From: Pseudonocardia endophytica
GTDB lineage: Bacteria > Actinomycetota > Actinomycetes > Mycobacteriales > Pseudonocardiaceae
Assembly: GCF_004339565.1 (NCBI RefSeq)
Contig: NZ_SMFZ01000002.1
Location: 2,170,001 to 2,234,000, forward strand
Direction of reading: 5' to 3'
DNA: 64,000 bases
Shown: positions 49,854 to 57,838 of the stretch, piece after piece
How positions within the stretch are numbered: position 1 is the stretch's first letter
How the letters are laid out: the number at the start of each line of letters is the position of its first letter
Translations under genes and position numbers: made by a program
Notes under the pieces: generated by a model
Told to the model about the DNA's origin: nothing
The model's database searches: none
Seen by the model: the letters and a program-made list of their open reading frames with translations, nothing else

Positions 49854-51394
49854 CCACCGAGGCCTTCGACTACGTCGTCGTGGGCGGCGGAACCGCAGGA
49901 TGTGTCGTGGCGGCACGGCTGACCGAGGACACGCAGGCATCGGTGCTGCTGATCGAGGCGGGCGGGGACGAGCGGCGGGCCGACGTCGAGTCACCTGAGG
50001 GGTGGCCGTCGCTGCTCGGCAGCGACGCCGACTGGGCGTTCGAGACCGTTCTGCAGCCAGGCACCGGGCGCGCCTGCCCGGCCGCGCGGGGCAAGGTGCT
50101 CGGCGGCTCCGGCTCGATCAACAACATGGTGCACCTGCGTGGGCACGCCGCTGACTTCGACGGCTGGGCCGCTGCGGGCGCGCACGGATGGGACCATGCG
50201 GCCGTCCTACCCTATTTCCGCCGCTGCGAGGACGTCCCGGACGGCGACCCCCTGTACCGCGGGCGGGGCGGCCCGCTGAACCCGCGCCCGTCCGGAACGT
50301 CCGACCCGGTCGGCATGCGGTTCGCTGCCGGGGCGGAGCGGGCCGGGCACGAACGGGTGGGAGATCTCAACGCTGCGTCGATGCTCGGCATCGGGTTCCC
50401 GGACGCGCTGATCTTCTCCGACCGGCGCGAGAGCACGGCCTCGGCGTATCTGCGTCCGGCGATGGTGCGGCCGAACCTGCATGTCCGTCCGAACGCGCTG
50501 GCCAGGGGGTTGCGCATCGAGGCGGGTCGGTGCACCGGGGTGGAGTACGACCGGGACGGCGCCACCCACCTGGCGACGGCCGCCGTGGAGGTCGTGCTCT
50601 GCGCGGGGGCCGTCGGATCACCCCACCTGCTGCTGCTGTCCGGTGTCGGGTCCGCCGACGAGTTGGCTGCGCTCGGCATCGAGCCGGTCGTGCACGCTCC
50701 GGAGGTCGGGCACAACCTGCAGGACCACCCGCTACTGGCCGGCATCCGGTACCGAAGCGAGCGGCCGTTGCCACCGGAGTACCTGCGGCCCACCGCGACG
50801 GTGCTCGCCCGGAGCGGACCGGACTCGGTCGCCCCGGACCTGCACATCACCGCGGCGGGTATGGACTTCCACTACGAGTGGCAGCACCCGCTGCCGAACA
50901 GCATCACGTTCGCGATCGGTCTGATGCGTGTGCGCAGCCGCGGCGCCGTGCGCCTGGCCTCGGCCGACCCGACGCGAGCACCTGTCATCGACCCGGGCTA
51001 CCTCGCCGACCCGGCCGACGTCGACACCCTGATCACGGGTGTCGAGCTCGTCGAGGAGATCGTGCAGACCGGGGTGTTCGACGACTGGGGCGGGTTCTCG
51101 GAGACCACCGCGCTGCTCCGGCTCGGACGAGCGGAGCTCGAGAGCGCCGTGCGGGATGCGATGGGCAGCTATTTCCACCTCGCGGGCACCTGCCGCATGG
51201 GCTCCGACTCCCGCGCCGTCGTCGATCCGGAACTCCGCGTCGCGGGCGTGGACGGGCTGCGCGTCGCGGACGCATCGGTCATGCCGACGCTCGTGTCCTG
51301 CAACTCGAACGCGGCAACGGTCATGATCGGGGAGAAGGCGGCCGACCTGCTGTGCGGACGGAGGACTCGTGGCAACGATGCGGCCGCCTCGTGA
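49850..51394 (+). CDS. GMC-family FAD-dependent alcohol oxidase/dehydrogenase
   Basis: The 514-residue product has the FAD motif VVGGGTAGCVVAARL at residues 9-23, the GMC signature GKVLGGSGSINNMVHLRGH, VVLCAGAVGSPHLLLLSGVG in the middle, and the C-terminal catalytic region FHLAGTCRMG with CNSNAATVMIGEKAADLL. It should oxidise an alcohol to an aldehyde. The downstream aldehyde dehydrogenase gene overlaps it by 26 bases, so the two probably act in sequence, giving the acid used by the ligase. Confidence 0.9.
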   Translation: MTTEAFDYVVVGGGTAGCVVAARLTEDTQASVLLIEAGGDERRADVESPEGWPSLLGSDADWAFETVLQPGTGRACPAARGKVLGGSGSINNMVHLRGHAADFDGWAAAGAHGWDHAAVLPYFRRCEDVPDGDPLYRGRGGPLNPRPSGTSDPVGMRFAAGAERAGHERVGDLNAASMLGIGFPDALIFSDRRESTASAYLRPAMVRPNLHVRPNALARGLRIEAGRCTGVEYDRDGATHLATAAVEVVLCAGAVGSPHLLLLSGVGSADELAALGIEPVVHAPEVGHNLQDHPLLAGIRYRSERPLPPEYLRPTATVLARSGPDSVAPDLHITAAGMDFHYEWQHPLPNSITFAIGLMRVRSRGAVRLASADPTRAPVIDPGYLADPADVDTLITGVELVEEIVQTGVFDDWGGFSETTALLRLGRAELESAVRDAMGSYFHLAGTCRMGSDSRAVVDPELRVAGVDGLRVADASVMPTLVSCNSNAATVMIGEKAADLLCGRRTRGNDAAAS

Positions 51395-52880
51395 GGACAC
51401 CGATGGGCTCGCCGGTGTGGACCCCTCGCTGCGGGAATGGCTGGAATGCCGCCGACCGATGCTCATCGGCGGGGTGGCGGTGGACGACGCGTCGGCGTCG
51501 GCGGTCGAGGACCCGTCCACCGGGCGGTGCCTGGCCGAGGTCGCCCAGGGCCGCCCCGAGCACGTGGACCGCGCCGTGTCGAGCGCGCGCGCCGCGTTCG
51601 ACGGCGACGAGTGGCGCTGGCTCCCGGCCTCGGCCCGCAGCCGCCTCCTGCTCGCCGCGGCCAGCCTGGTCGACCGCCACACCGAGCAGCTCGCGCAGCT
51701 CGACGCCCTGGATGCCGGCATCCCGATCGCGCTGTCCCGCACACTGGTGACCGCCGCGGCCGAGGCCCTGGAGTACGCGGCCGGGATCCCGGCGCGCGTC
51801 GTCGGAGAGGTTCTCGCGCCCTCGGGTCTGCGCGGCGACCGGTTCCAGGCCCGCGTCCTGCGCGAGCCGCTGGGTGTGGTGGGGATGATCCTGCCGTGGA
51901 ACTCGCCGATCGCGATGCTGCTCGACAAGATCGGGTACCCGCTCGCGACCGGGAACACCGTCGTCGTCAAACCGGCCGAGCAGACGCCGCTGGGCGCGCT
52001 GCGGGTCGCGGAGCTGTTCCTCGAGGCGGGGCTGCCGCCGGGTGTGCTGAACGTCGTGCCCGGGCTCGGTCACGACGCGGGTGCCGCACTCGTCGAGCAC
52101 CCCGGCGTCGACAAGATCTCGTTCACCGGTTCGACGGCGACCGGGAAGCGGATCGCCGCCGCGGCGGCCACGAACCTGACCCCGGTATCGCTCGAGCTCG
52201 GCGGCAAGTCGCCCGCCGTCGTCTTCGCCGACGCGGATCTCGACGCCGCCGTCGAGTCGGTGGCCGGCAACGCGTTCCTGCTGTCCGGTCAGTTCTGCAC
52301 GGCCCCGTCGCGGGTGTTCGTCCAGCGACCCGTCTTCGACGATGTCGTGGCCCGGTTGTGTGGGGCGGCGGGGGTGCTCGTGGCCGGCCCGCCCCTGGAC
52401 CCTGCGACGACGACGGGGCCGCTGATCTCGGCCCACCAGCGCGAGCGTGTCGTCGGCTACATCGAGTCCGGCGTGCGCGAGGGCGCGCGGACGGCGTGCG
52501 GCGGTGCCGCGGCCGATGGTCCTGGCTACTACGTGGCGCCGACCGTGCTGACCGGGACCGCGCGGGACATGACGATCGAACGCGATGAGGTGTTCGGTCC
52601 GGTCGTATCGGTGACGCCGTTCGACGACGTGGACGAGGCGATCGACCGCGCCAACGACACGCCCTATGGCCTCGCTGCCGGTGTCTTCACCGGCAGCCTG
52701 GCAACGGCGGAGCGGATGACGCGAGCGCTGCAGGCCGGGAACGTGTGGGTCAACTGCTACAACCTGTTCGATCCGGCACTGCCGTTCGGTGGGTACAAGC
52801 AGTCGGGCTGGGGCCGCGAGAGCGGTGCCGCGGCGATCGAGCTGTACACGCAGACGAAGACGGTGGCGACCGCGACCTGA
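51369..52880 (+). CDS. NAD(P)-dependent aldehyde dehydrogenase
   Basis: The 503-residue product has the ALDH active-site elements: Asn in ILPWNSPIAM, Glu276 in SLELGGKSPAVV, and the nucleophile Cys310 in LSGQFCTAPSR, plus EVFGPVVSVTPF. It oxidises an aldehyde to an acid. Start: the GTG at 51369 follows GGAGG; an ATG three codons later is an alternative. It is the last gene of operon 1, followed by the promoter motif of the regulator. Confidence 0.92.
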   Translation: MATMRPPREDTDGLAGVDPSLREWLECRRPMLIGGVAVDDASASAVEDPSTGRCLAEVAQGRPEHVDRAVSSARAAFDGDEWRWLPASARSRLLLAAASLVDRHTEQLAQLDALDAGIPIALSRTLVTAAAEALEYAAGIPARVVGEVLAPSGLRGDRFQARVLREPLGVVGMILPWNSPIAMLLDKIGYPLATGNTVVVKPAEQTPLGALRVAELFLEAGLPPGVLNVVPGLGHDAGAALVEHPGVDKISFTGSTATGKRIAAAAATNLTPVSLELGGKSPAVVFADADLDAAVESVAGNAFLLSGQFCTAPSRVFVQRPVFDDVVARLCGAAGVLVAGPPLDPATTTGPLISAHQRERVVGYIESGVREGARTACGGAAADGPGYYVAPTVLTGTARDMTIERDEVFGPVVSVTPFDDVDEAIDRANDTPYGLAAGVFTGSLATAERMTRALQAGNVWVNCYNLFDPALPFGGYKQSGWGRESGAAAIELYTQTKTVATAT

Positions 52881-52911
52881 CGGTGGCGATGCACCAGGCC
52901 CGTGTTGACGT

Positions 52912-52940
52912 CGGTCAACTCATTGCAACTCCAGTAAGGT
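52912..52940 (+). promoter_or_regulatory. Promoter/operator of the regulator gene with the CAGTAAGGT motif
   Basis: TAAGGT at 52935-52940 is preceded by the shared CCAG and the AACTCAT block, spaced as in the promoters at 44050 and 54078. The -35 position (CGGTCA, 17-base spacer) is weak. A GTG in frame with the regulator starts 8 bases downstream. The location suggests that the regulator controls itself. Confidence 0.6.
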
Positions 52941-53068
52941 ATGGGAGTGTGCGAGGGCGCTTGTCGTCGCCGGTTGGCCGGCCACCGGGCGAATCCGGTT
53001 GGTCAGTCACCCGGCGAACCTCGCCGTGCTGCTCCCGGGGGACGGCCCGCGGGTATCCTCGACGCGCC

Positions 53069-53941
53069 ATGCCACGGAAGGACGCCGATACCTCGATGCC
53101 CGACACTCCGCCCGCAGCAAGCCGCGGCCCTGCAACACCCGCGGGTCAGGGCGGGGTCTACCGGGTCCAGGAGGCGGCGCGGATCGCTGACGTCAGTCCG
53201 ACGACCGTGCGGGTGTGGGAGCGCAACGGGCTGGTGAGCGCCCACCGCGGATCGAACGGTTATCGCTACTTCAATGAGGCGGACCTGCAGCGGATCCGGC
53301 GCATCGCCCACCTGCGCAAGGTGAAGCGGCTCAACATCGAAGGCATCCGGCGGGCGCTGCACGACAGCGACGAGAGCGTGTCCGCGTCCCCGCCGGTGAG
53401 CGCCGAGTCGACCATCGGGCCGCGGCTGCGCAAGCTCCGGCAGGACGCCGGGATGACTCTCGGCCAGGCCGCCGAGCTGGCCGAGCTGTCGCCGTCGTTC
53501 CTCAGCGCCCTGGAGCGCGACCAGACCGGCGTGTCGTCCCAGAGTCTGCATCGGCTGACGCACGCGTACGGCTCGACCGTCTCGGCCGTGCTGCGCAGCG
53601 ACACCACGGAGCTCGTGCAGCTGTCGCCGGCCGGGAAGCGGAAGGTGAGCTCGGTCCACGGTTTCCGCGCCGAGCATCTGATCAACGGGCAGACCATGCT
53701 CGACGGCATGCTGATCACTCTCGAGCCGTCCTCTGAGTCGAGCGGCCCCGTCACCCATGAGGGTGAGGAGATCATCTACATCCTGGAGGGCGTGCTGGAC
53801 GTTCGGCTCGGGACCGGGCAGCGGTTCAAGGTCCGAGCGGGAGAGTCGCTGTTCTACCCCAGCACGATCGAGCACGAGTGGACGAACACCGGTTCCGGGC
53901 CGACCCGCTTTCTCTGGGTGGCCACGCCGCCGTCCTACTGA
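53069..53941 (+). CDS. Transcription regulator with MerR-type HTH, XRE HTH and cupin domains
   Basis: The 290-residue product combines a MerR-like winged helix (YRVQEAARIADVSPTTVRVW followed by ERNGL, about 30-98), a lambda-repressor-type HTH (LRKLRQDAGMTLGQAAELAE, about 118-172) and a cupin sensor (THEGEEIIYILEGVLDVRLG to about 285). XRE-cupin regulators are common, but an added N-terminal MerR domain is unusual. It is the only regulator inside the 44-64 kb region and the best candidate to bind the CAGTAAGGT sites. An in-frame GTG at 52949, 8 bases after the -10 element, could give a longer leaderless form. Confidence 0.85.
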   Translation: MPRKDADTSMPDTPPAASRGPATPAGQGGVYRVQEAARIADVSPTTVRVWERNGLVSAHRGSNGYRYFNEADLQRIRRIAHLRKVKRLNIEGIRRALHDSDESVSASPPVSAESTIGPRLRKLRQDAGMTLGQAAELAELSPSFLSALERDQTGVSSQSLHRLTHAYGSTVSAVLRSDTTELVQLSPAGKRKVSSVHGFRAEHLINGQTMLDGMLITLEPSSESSGPVTHEGEEIIYILEGVLDVRLGTGQRFKVRAGESLFYPSTIEHEWTNTGSGPTRFLWVATPPSY

Positions 53942-54077
53942 TCCGGGCCCGGTAGCCGGCCGGCCGAGCGGGGCGGGGCCGTCGAGCGGCTGGCTCATGC
54001 CGTGCCGGCCTCCCGCGCGCTGTGGTCGTGACGCCGACGCGTGCCCGGCGCATCCCGGGATCGGCCACTCCGCGGTG

Positions 54078-54106
54078 TTGTCAAGTCAGCTGAATTTCAG
54101 TAAGGT
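54078..54106 (+). promoter_or_regulatory. Promoter of catabolic operon 2 with the CAGTAAGGT motif
   Basis: TTGTCA (54078-54083), a 17-base spacer and TAAGGT (54101-54106) form the promoter. The spacer contains the short palindrome CTGAATTTCAG. The GTG of fgd begins 7 bases after the -10, so the mRNA is probably leaderless. Confidence 0.72.
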
Positions 54107-54113
54107 TTGCGCC

Positions 54114-55169
54114 GTGTCGTCAGTCACAGCGCAGCCGATGAGGTACGGGTACAAGGCGTCCGCCGAGCAGTTCGCCCCGCGCGAGCTGATCGGATACTCC
54201 GCGTTGGCCGAGGATCTCGGTCTGGAGACCATCGCGGTGTCGGACCACTTCCAGCCGTGGCGCCACCACGGTGGCCACACCCCCGCGGTGCTCCCGTGGC
54301 TCGGGGCGCTGGGCGAGCGCACCAGGCACGCGGTACTCGGGACGAGCGTCCTGACGCCGACGATGCGGTACCACCCGTCGGTCGTCGCGCAGGCGTTCGC
54401 GACGCTGGCCTGTCTGAACCCCGGCCGGGTGTTCCTGGGGGTCGGGACGGGCGAGGCGCTGAACGAGACGCCCGCGACAGCGGGCGAGTGGCCCGGCCCC
54501 AAGGAACGCAGACTGATGCTGCGTGAGTCGATCGAGCTCATCCGCAGGCTGTGGTCCGAGGATCGGGTCACGTTCGACGGCGAGTACTACCGCACGGACC
54601 GGGCGACGATCTACGACCGTCCCGAGACCCGGATTCCGATCTATCTCGCAGCTTCCGGGCCGCTCGCGGCGAAGCTCGCCGGCCGGGTGGCCGACGGCTA
54701 CATCGCGACCTCGGGCAAGGACCCCCAGCTCTACCGCGACCTGCTGGGAGCACTGGCCGAGGGCGCAGAGGCTGCCCAGCGCGACGTGAACCGGATCGAC
54801 CGGTTCATCGAGATCAAAGTCTCCTACGACAAGGACGCCGACTACGCCAGGGACGCCTGCCATTTCTGGGCGCCGCTCGCGCTCAAGCCGGAGGAGAAGA
54901 CCGGCATCGACGACGCGCTGGAGATGGAGCAGGCGGCCGACAAGATCCTCGACCGGGCGCACACCCGCTTCATCGTGTCCGACGACCCCGAGGAGGTCGT
55001 CGAACGGATCGCGCCGTACGTCGAGGTCGGGTTCACCCACCTCGTCTTCCACGGGCCGGGACACGACCAGGAGCGGTTCCTGCGCGGCTTCTGCACCGAC
55101 GTCCTTCCCAAGCTGCACGACCGGTTCGGTCGTGCCGCAACCACCACGAGCCCCGGGGAGGGCCAGTGA
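54114..55169 (+). CDS. fgd: F420-dependent glucose-6-phosphate dehydrogenase
   Basis: Fgd oxidises glucose 6-phosphate and reduces F420 to F420H2, the hydride donor for F420-dependent reductases. The 351-residue product has KASAEQFAPREL and SDHFQPWRHHGGH (Asp44, His45 and Trp49 in the active site), GTGEALNE (Glu114), and Lys202, Lys262 and Arg285. By my own alignment these match the phosphate-binding Lys/Lys/Arg of M. tuberculosis FGD1. It shares near-identical stretches with FGD1, so the call is firm. It leads operon 2 and would supply reduced F420 to the two luciferase-like enzymes of operon 1. Confidence 0.92.
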   Translation: MSSVTAQPMRYGYKASAEQFAPRELIGYSALAEDLGLETIAVSDHFQPWRHHGGHTPAVLPWLGALGERTRHAVLGTSVLTPTMRYHPSVVAQAFATLACLNPGRVFLGVGTGEALNETPATAGEWPGPKERRLMLRESIELIRRLWSEDRVTFDGEYYRTDRATIYDRPETRIPIYLAASGPLAAKLAGRVADGYIATSGKDPQLYRDLLGALAEGAEAAQRDVNRIDRFIEIKVSYDKDADYARDACHFWAPLALKPEEKTGIDDALEMEQAADKILDRAHTRFIVSDDPEEVVERIAPYVEVGFTHLVFHGPGHDQERFLRGFCTDVLPKLHDRFGRAATTTSPGEGQ

Positions 55170-56425
55170 GCATCGACAACGCCAAGAAGCTGCAGCCCCG
55201 CGCGAGCGTGCCGACCGAGGTCCGACGTGGTCCGTTCGATCCCGGCGGTCAGCCGTCCCTGGACCGCGACCACCCGCTGCACCTGTCGCTGTTCGCCTGG
55301 AACGTCCGTTCCGGGCTGGCGGCGACGAAGGCGGTGCTGACCGACGAGGGGCGCTACGCCGACCAGTGGAAGTGGCCCGCGTCGCGAGACCTCCTGCAGG
55401 CCGCCGAGCGGGTCGGCTTCGACAGCCAGCTGCAGTACGGCATGTGGAGCGGCTACGGCGGCGAGACGAACTGGAACGGTGCGGCGCTGGACTTCGCGAC
55501 GGGCGCGGCGGCGTCGGCGGTGGCCACGGAGCGGCTCGGTCTGTTCACCACCGTGCACGTCGGCTACGACTTCCACCCGCTGCTCGTCGCGAAGATCACC
55601 GCTGCCACGGACCACGTCTCGGGCGGCAGGCTCGGCGTCAACATCGTCGCCGCCTACGACCTCGCCGACTACGCGCAGTTCGGCTTCGGCGGCAAGGAAC
55701 GCGACCGGGAGGCCGACGAGCGCGGGATCACGCGCACCTCGGCCGAGCGCTACGCGATGGCCGACGAGTTCTGCACGCTGCTCAAGTACCTGTGGACCTC
55801 GGCCGACCCGGTCGACTTCGAGGGCGAGTACTTCCAGGCCTACGGCGCGCAGGTGAACCCCCGACCGACGAGCGACCCCCGCCCGCTGCTGATGAGCGCG
55901 GCCTCGTCGGACCTGGGCATCGACTTCGCGGCCCGGCAGTGCGACGCCATCTTCATCGCGGGTCTCCAGTCGGGTGGGCACAGCCGCGACGAGGTGCGGG
56001 CCAGCTACGCGACCACGGCCGCCAAGGTCCGTGCAGCGGCCGAGTCCTACGGCCGCAAGGTCCGGATCTGCGGGATGTGTTTCGTCGTGATGGACGAGAC
56101 GGACGAGAGGGCCGCCACGACGATGTCGTGGCTCGAGAACGAGATCGACGTCGCGGCCGTGACGAACCTGTACGGGAGGTACCGGGGCGTGCCCACGGAC
56201 GCCCTCCCGGCCGACGTGAACGAGAACTGGATCCGCAACCTCGGCCTCGGGATCAGCGGGCGCCAGATCGTCGGCTCGTACGAGACCGTCGCGAACGAGC
56301 TCGCGGATCTCCACGAGGCGGGCGTCGAGCACGTCGCCATGTGCTTCTGGGACCCGGCTCGCAGCGTCGAGGCGTTCGGGGAGCACGTCATCCCGCTGCT
56401 CAAGGAGCGCGGGCTCCGGCACTGA
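55166..56425 (+). CDS. Luciferase-like flavin-dependent monooxygenase, RutA/SfnG-like
   Basis: The 419-residue protein fits the FMNH2-dependent class C group: GGRLGVNIVAAYDLADYAQF, NPRPTSDPRPLLMSAASSDL, VGSYETVANELADLHEAGVE and FGEHVIPLLKERGL. The nearest known types are RutA (pyrimidine ring opening) and dimethyl sulfone monooxygenase. It overlaps fgd by 4 bases. No flavin reductase gene is visible, so reduced flavin must come from elsewhere. It could oxygenate a C-N or C-S bond of the substrate. Confidence 0.83.
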   Translation: MSIDNAKKLQPRASVPTEVRRGPFDPGGQPSLDRDHPLHLSLFAWNVRSGLAATKAVLTDEGRYADQWKWPASRDLLQAAERVGFDSQLQYGMWSGYGGETNWNGAALDFATGAAASAVATERLGLFTTVHVGYDFHPLLVAKITAATDHVSGGRLGVNIVAAYDLADYAQFGFGGKERDREADERGITRTSAERYAMADEFCTLLKYLWTSADPVDFEGEYFQAYGAQVNPRPTSDPRPLLMSAASSDLGIDFAARQCDAIFIAGLQSGGHSRDEVRASYATTAAKVRAAAESYGRKVRICGMCFVVMDETDERAATTMSWLENEIDVAAVTNLYGRYRGVPTDALPADVNENWIRNLGLGISGRQIVGSYETVANELADLHEAGVEHVAMCFWDPARSVEAFGEHVIPLLKERGLRH

Positions 56426-56494
56426 GTCTCTCTCGGCGCGAATCCGATGGCGGCTCCCGACAGTGCCGACGACCACGATCGAGAAGGAACCGGT

Positions 56495-57838
56495 GTGACC
56501 CCTCCGTTCTTCCGCGGCGAATGGCTCGTTCCCGGCGTGCCCGGGTACGACGAGGCCCGGCAGGTGTTCAATCGGCGCGTGGACGCGCGGCCCGAGGTCG
56601 TCGCGAGCTGCGCGGGCGTCGCCGACGTCGTCGCCGCGCTCCGATACGCGGCCGAGCGCGGGATGCCGGCCGACGTGCGCTGCACCGGCGTCACGTTCGG
56701 CGGCCTCACCGCAGGCCGCGGGGTCGTCGTCGACCTGTCGCTCATGCGCGGAGTCGAGATCCTGCCCGAGCAGCGCATCGCCCGAGTGCAGGGCGGGGTC
56801 CGTGGCGGTGACCTGCAGATCGAGGCGTCCGTGCACGGTCTCGCCGGCGTGACCGGCATCGTGTCGACCACGGGTGTCGGAGCGTGGCTGGCCGGGGGGA
56901 TCGGTCACCTGGCACGGCGCGTCGGGTACGCGTGCGACAACATTCTGGCCGTCGAGCTGGTGACGGCGGCCGGTGAGGTGGTTCGGGCGTCGCCGGAGGA
57001 GAATCCGGACCTGTTCTGGGGCGTGCGGGGGTCGACCGGGAACTTCGGTGTGGTGACCGCGCTCGAGGTCCGGCTGCACGAGGTCCCGCCGGTCGTCCAC
57101 GGCGGGACGATGAGCTGGTCCCTGGACCGGCTCGACGGTCCGGTGCGAGCACTACGGGAACAGGACTGGACCTCGGACGGCATGCTCGTCATCGGCCTGC
57201 TCGGTTCGGCCTCCCTCGGAGGGCGCGGGGGTCTCGATCTTGTCGTCAGCCACAGCGGACCGTCGGAGGCGGCCCGCGCCGACCTGGAGCGGCTGCGGTC
57301 GTTCGGTGCGCCCGACGAGGAGAACATGGGAACCCGGACGTTCCGGGAGCTGAGCGTCCTGTTCGACGAGGGGTACCCACCGACGCGCTGTGCGATGGAC
57401 GAGCAGTCCGTCGTGGCGTTCGACGACGAGCTCGTCACCGCCTTGGTCGACAAGATCCGCGAGCCGGTGGGGGGCGGCACGCGCTCGGTCGAGCTGGTCC
57501 CGCGCACCGGAGCGATGCGTGGCGCTCCCCGGCACGCGAGCGCTCTGCGTGAGTCCGCGCAGGCGCCGACCTGGGGCATCGGTCCCACCTGCTTCTGGGA
57601 CGACCCGTCCGAGGACGCCGTCCATGACCGTTGGGTCGCCGAGGCCGTCGACACCGTGCGGCGGGTGGCGACGGTCGGCGGTTACGAGCATCCCGGCAGC
57701 GTCGGTGCCGCCCGTGACGTCGACGGCCTGCGGGGTCTGTACGGCAACCGCCTCGAGCGCCTGCGCCGGCTCAAGTCGACATGGGACCCCGACAACGTCT
57801 TTGCGGGCGGCCAGAACATCCCGCCGGTCGATCGATGA
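56495..57838 (+). CDS. BBE-type FAD-linked oxidase, first paralogue
   Basis: The 447-residue product has the PCMH-type FAD fold (GRGVVVDLSLMRGVEIL, GVRGGDLQIEASVHGLAG, LAGGIGHLARRVGYACDN) and ends DPDNVFAGGQNIPP in BBE style. Many BBE-like enzymes bind FAD covalently through a His in GGGH and often a Cys; here the His site is Val66 (RCTGVTFGG) and the Cys site is Ser/Thr, so FAD should be held non-covalently. GAGAAGGA precedes the GTG at 56495. It shares a 169-bp perfectly identical stretch with the next gene. A substrate with an amine or alcohol is likely. Confidence 0.86.
   Translation: MTPPFFRGEWLVPGVPGYDEARQVFNRRVDARPEVVASCAGVADVVAALRYAAERGMPADVRCTGVTFGGLTAGRGVVVDLSLMRGVEILPEQRIARVQGGVRGGDLQIEASVHGLAGVTGIVSTTGVGAWLAGGIGHLARRVGYACDNILAVELVTAAGEVVRASPEENPDLFWGVRGSTGNFGVVTALEVRLHEVPPVVHGGTMSWSLDRLDGPVRALREQDWTSDGMLVIGLLGSASLGGRGGLDLVVSHSGPSEAARADLERLRSFGAPDEENMGTRTFRELSVLFDEGYPPTRCAMDEQSVVAFDDELVTALVDKIREPVGGGTRSVELVPRTGAMRGAPRHASALRESAQAPTWGIGPTCFWDDPSEDAVHDRWVAEAVDTVRRVATVGGYEHPGSVGAARDVDGLRGLYGNRLERLRRLKSTWDPDNVFAGGQNIPPVDR
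56923..57091 (+). repeat. 169-bp block identical to 58293-58461 (gene-conversion tract, copy A)
   Basis: Comparing the two FAD-oxidase genes base by base, positions 56923-57091 and 58293-58461 are identical (offset 1370), while sequence on either side diverges quickly. It encodes GYACDNILAVELVTAAGEVV and the following segment up to HEVPP. Confidence 0.9.

Noticed and set aside
52941..53237. Small open frame starting directly at the -10 element before the regulator
   Set aside because: It reads as Arg/Pro-rich low complexity and overlaps the regulator gene in another frame. It is most likely a shadow.
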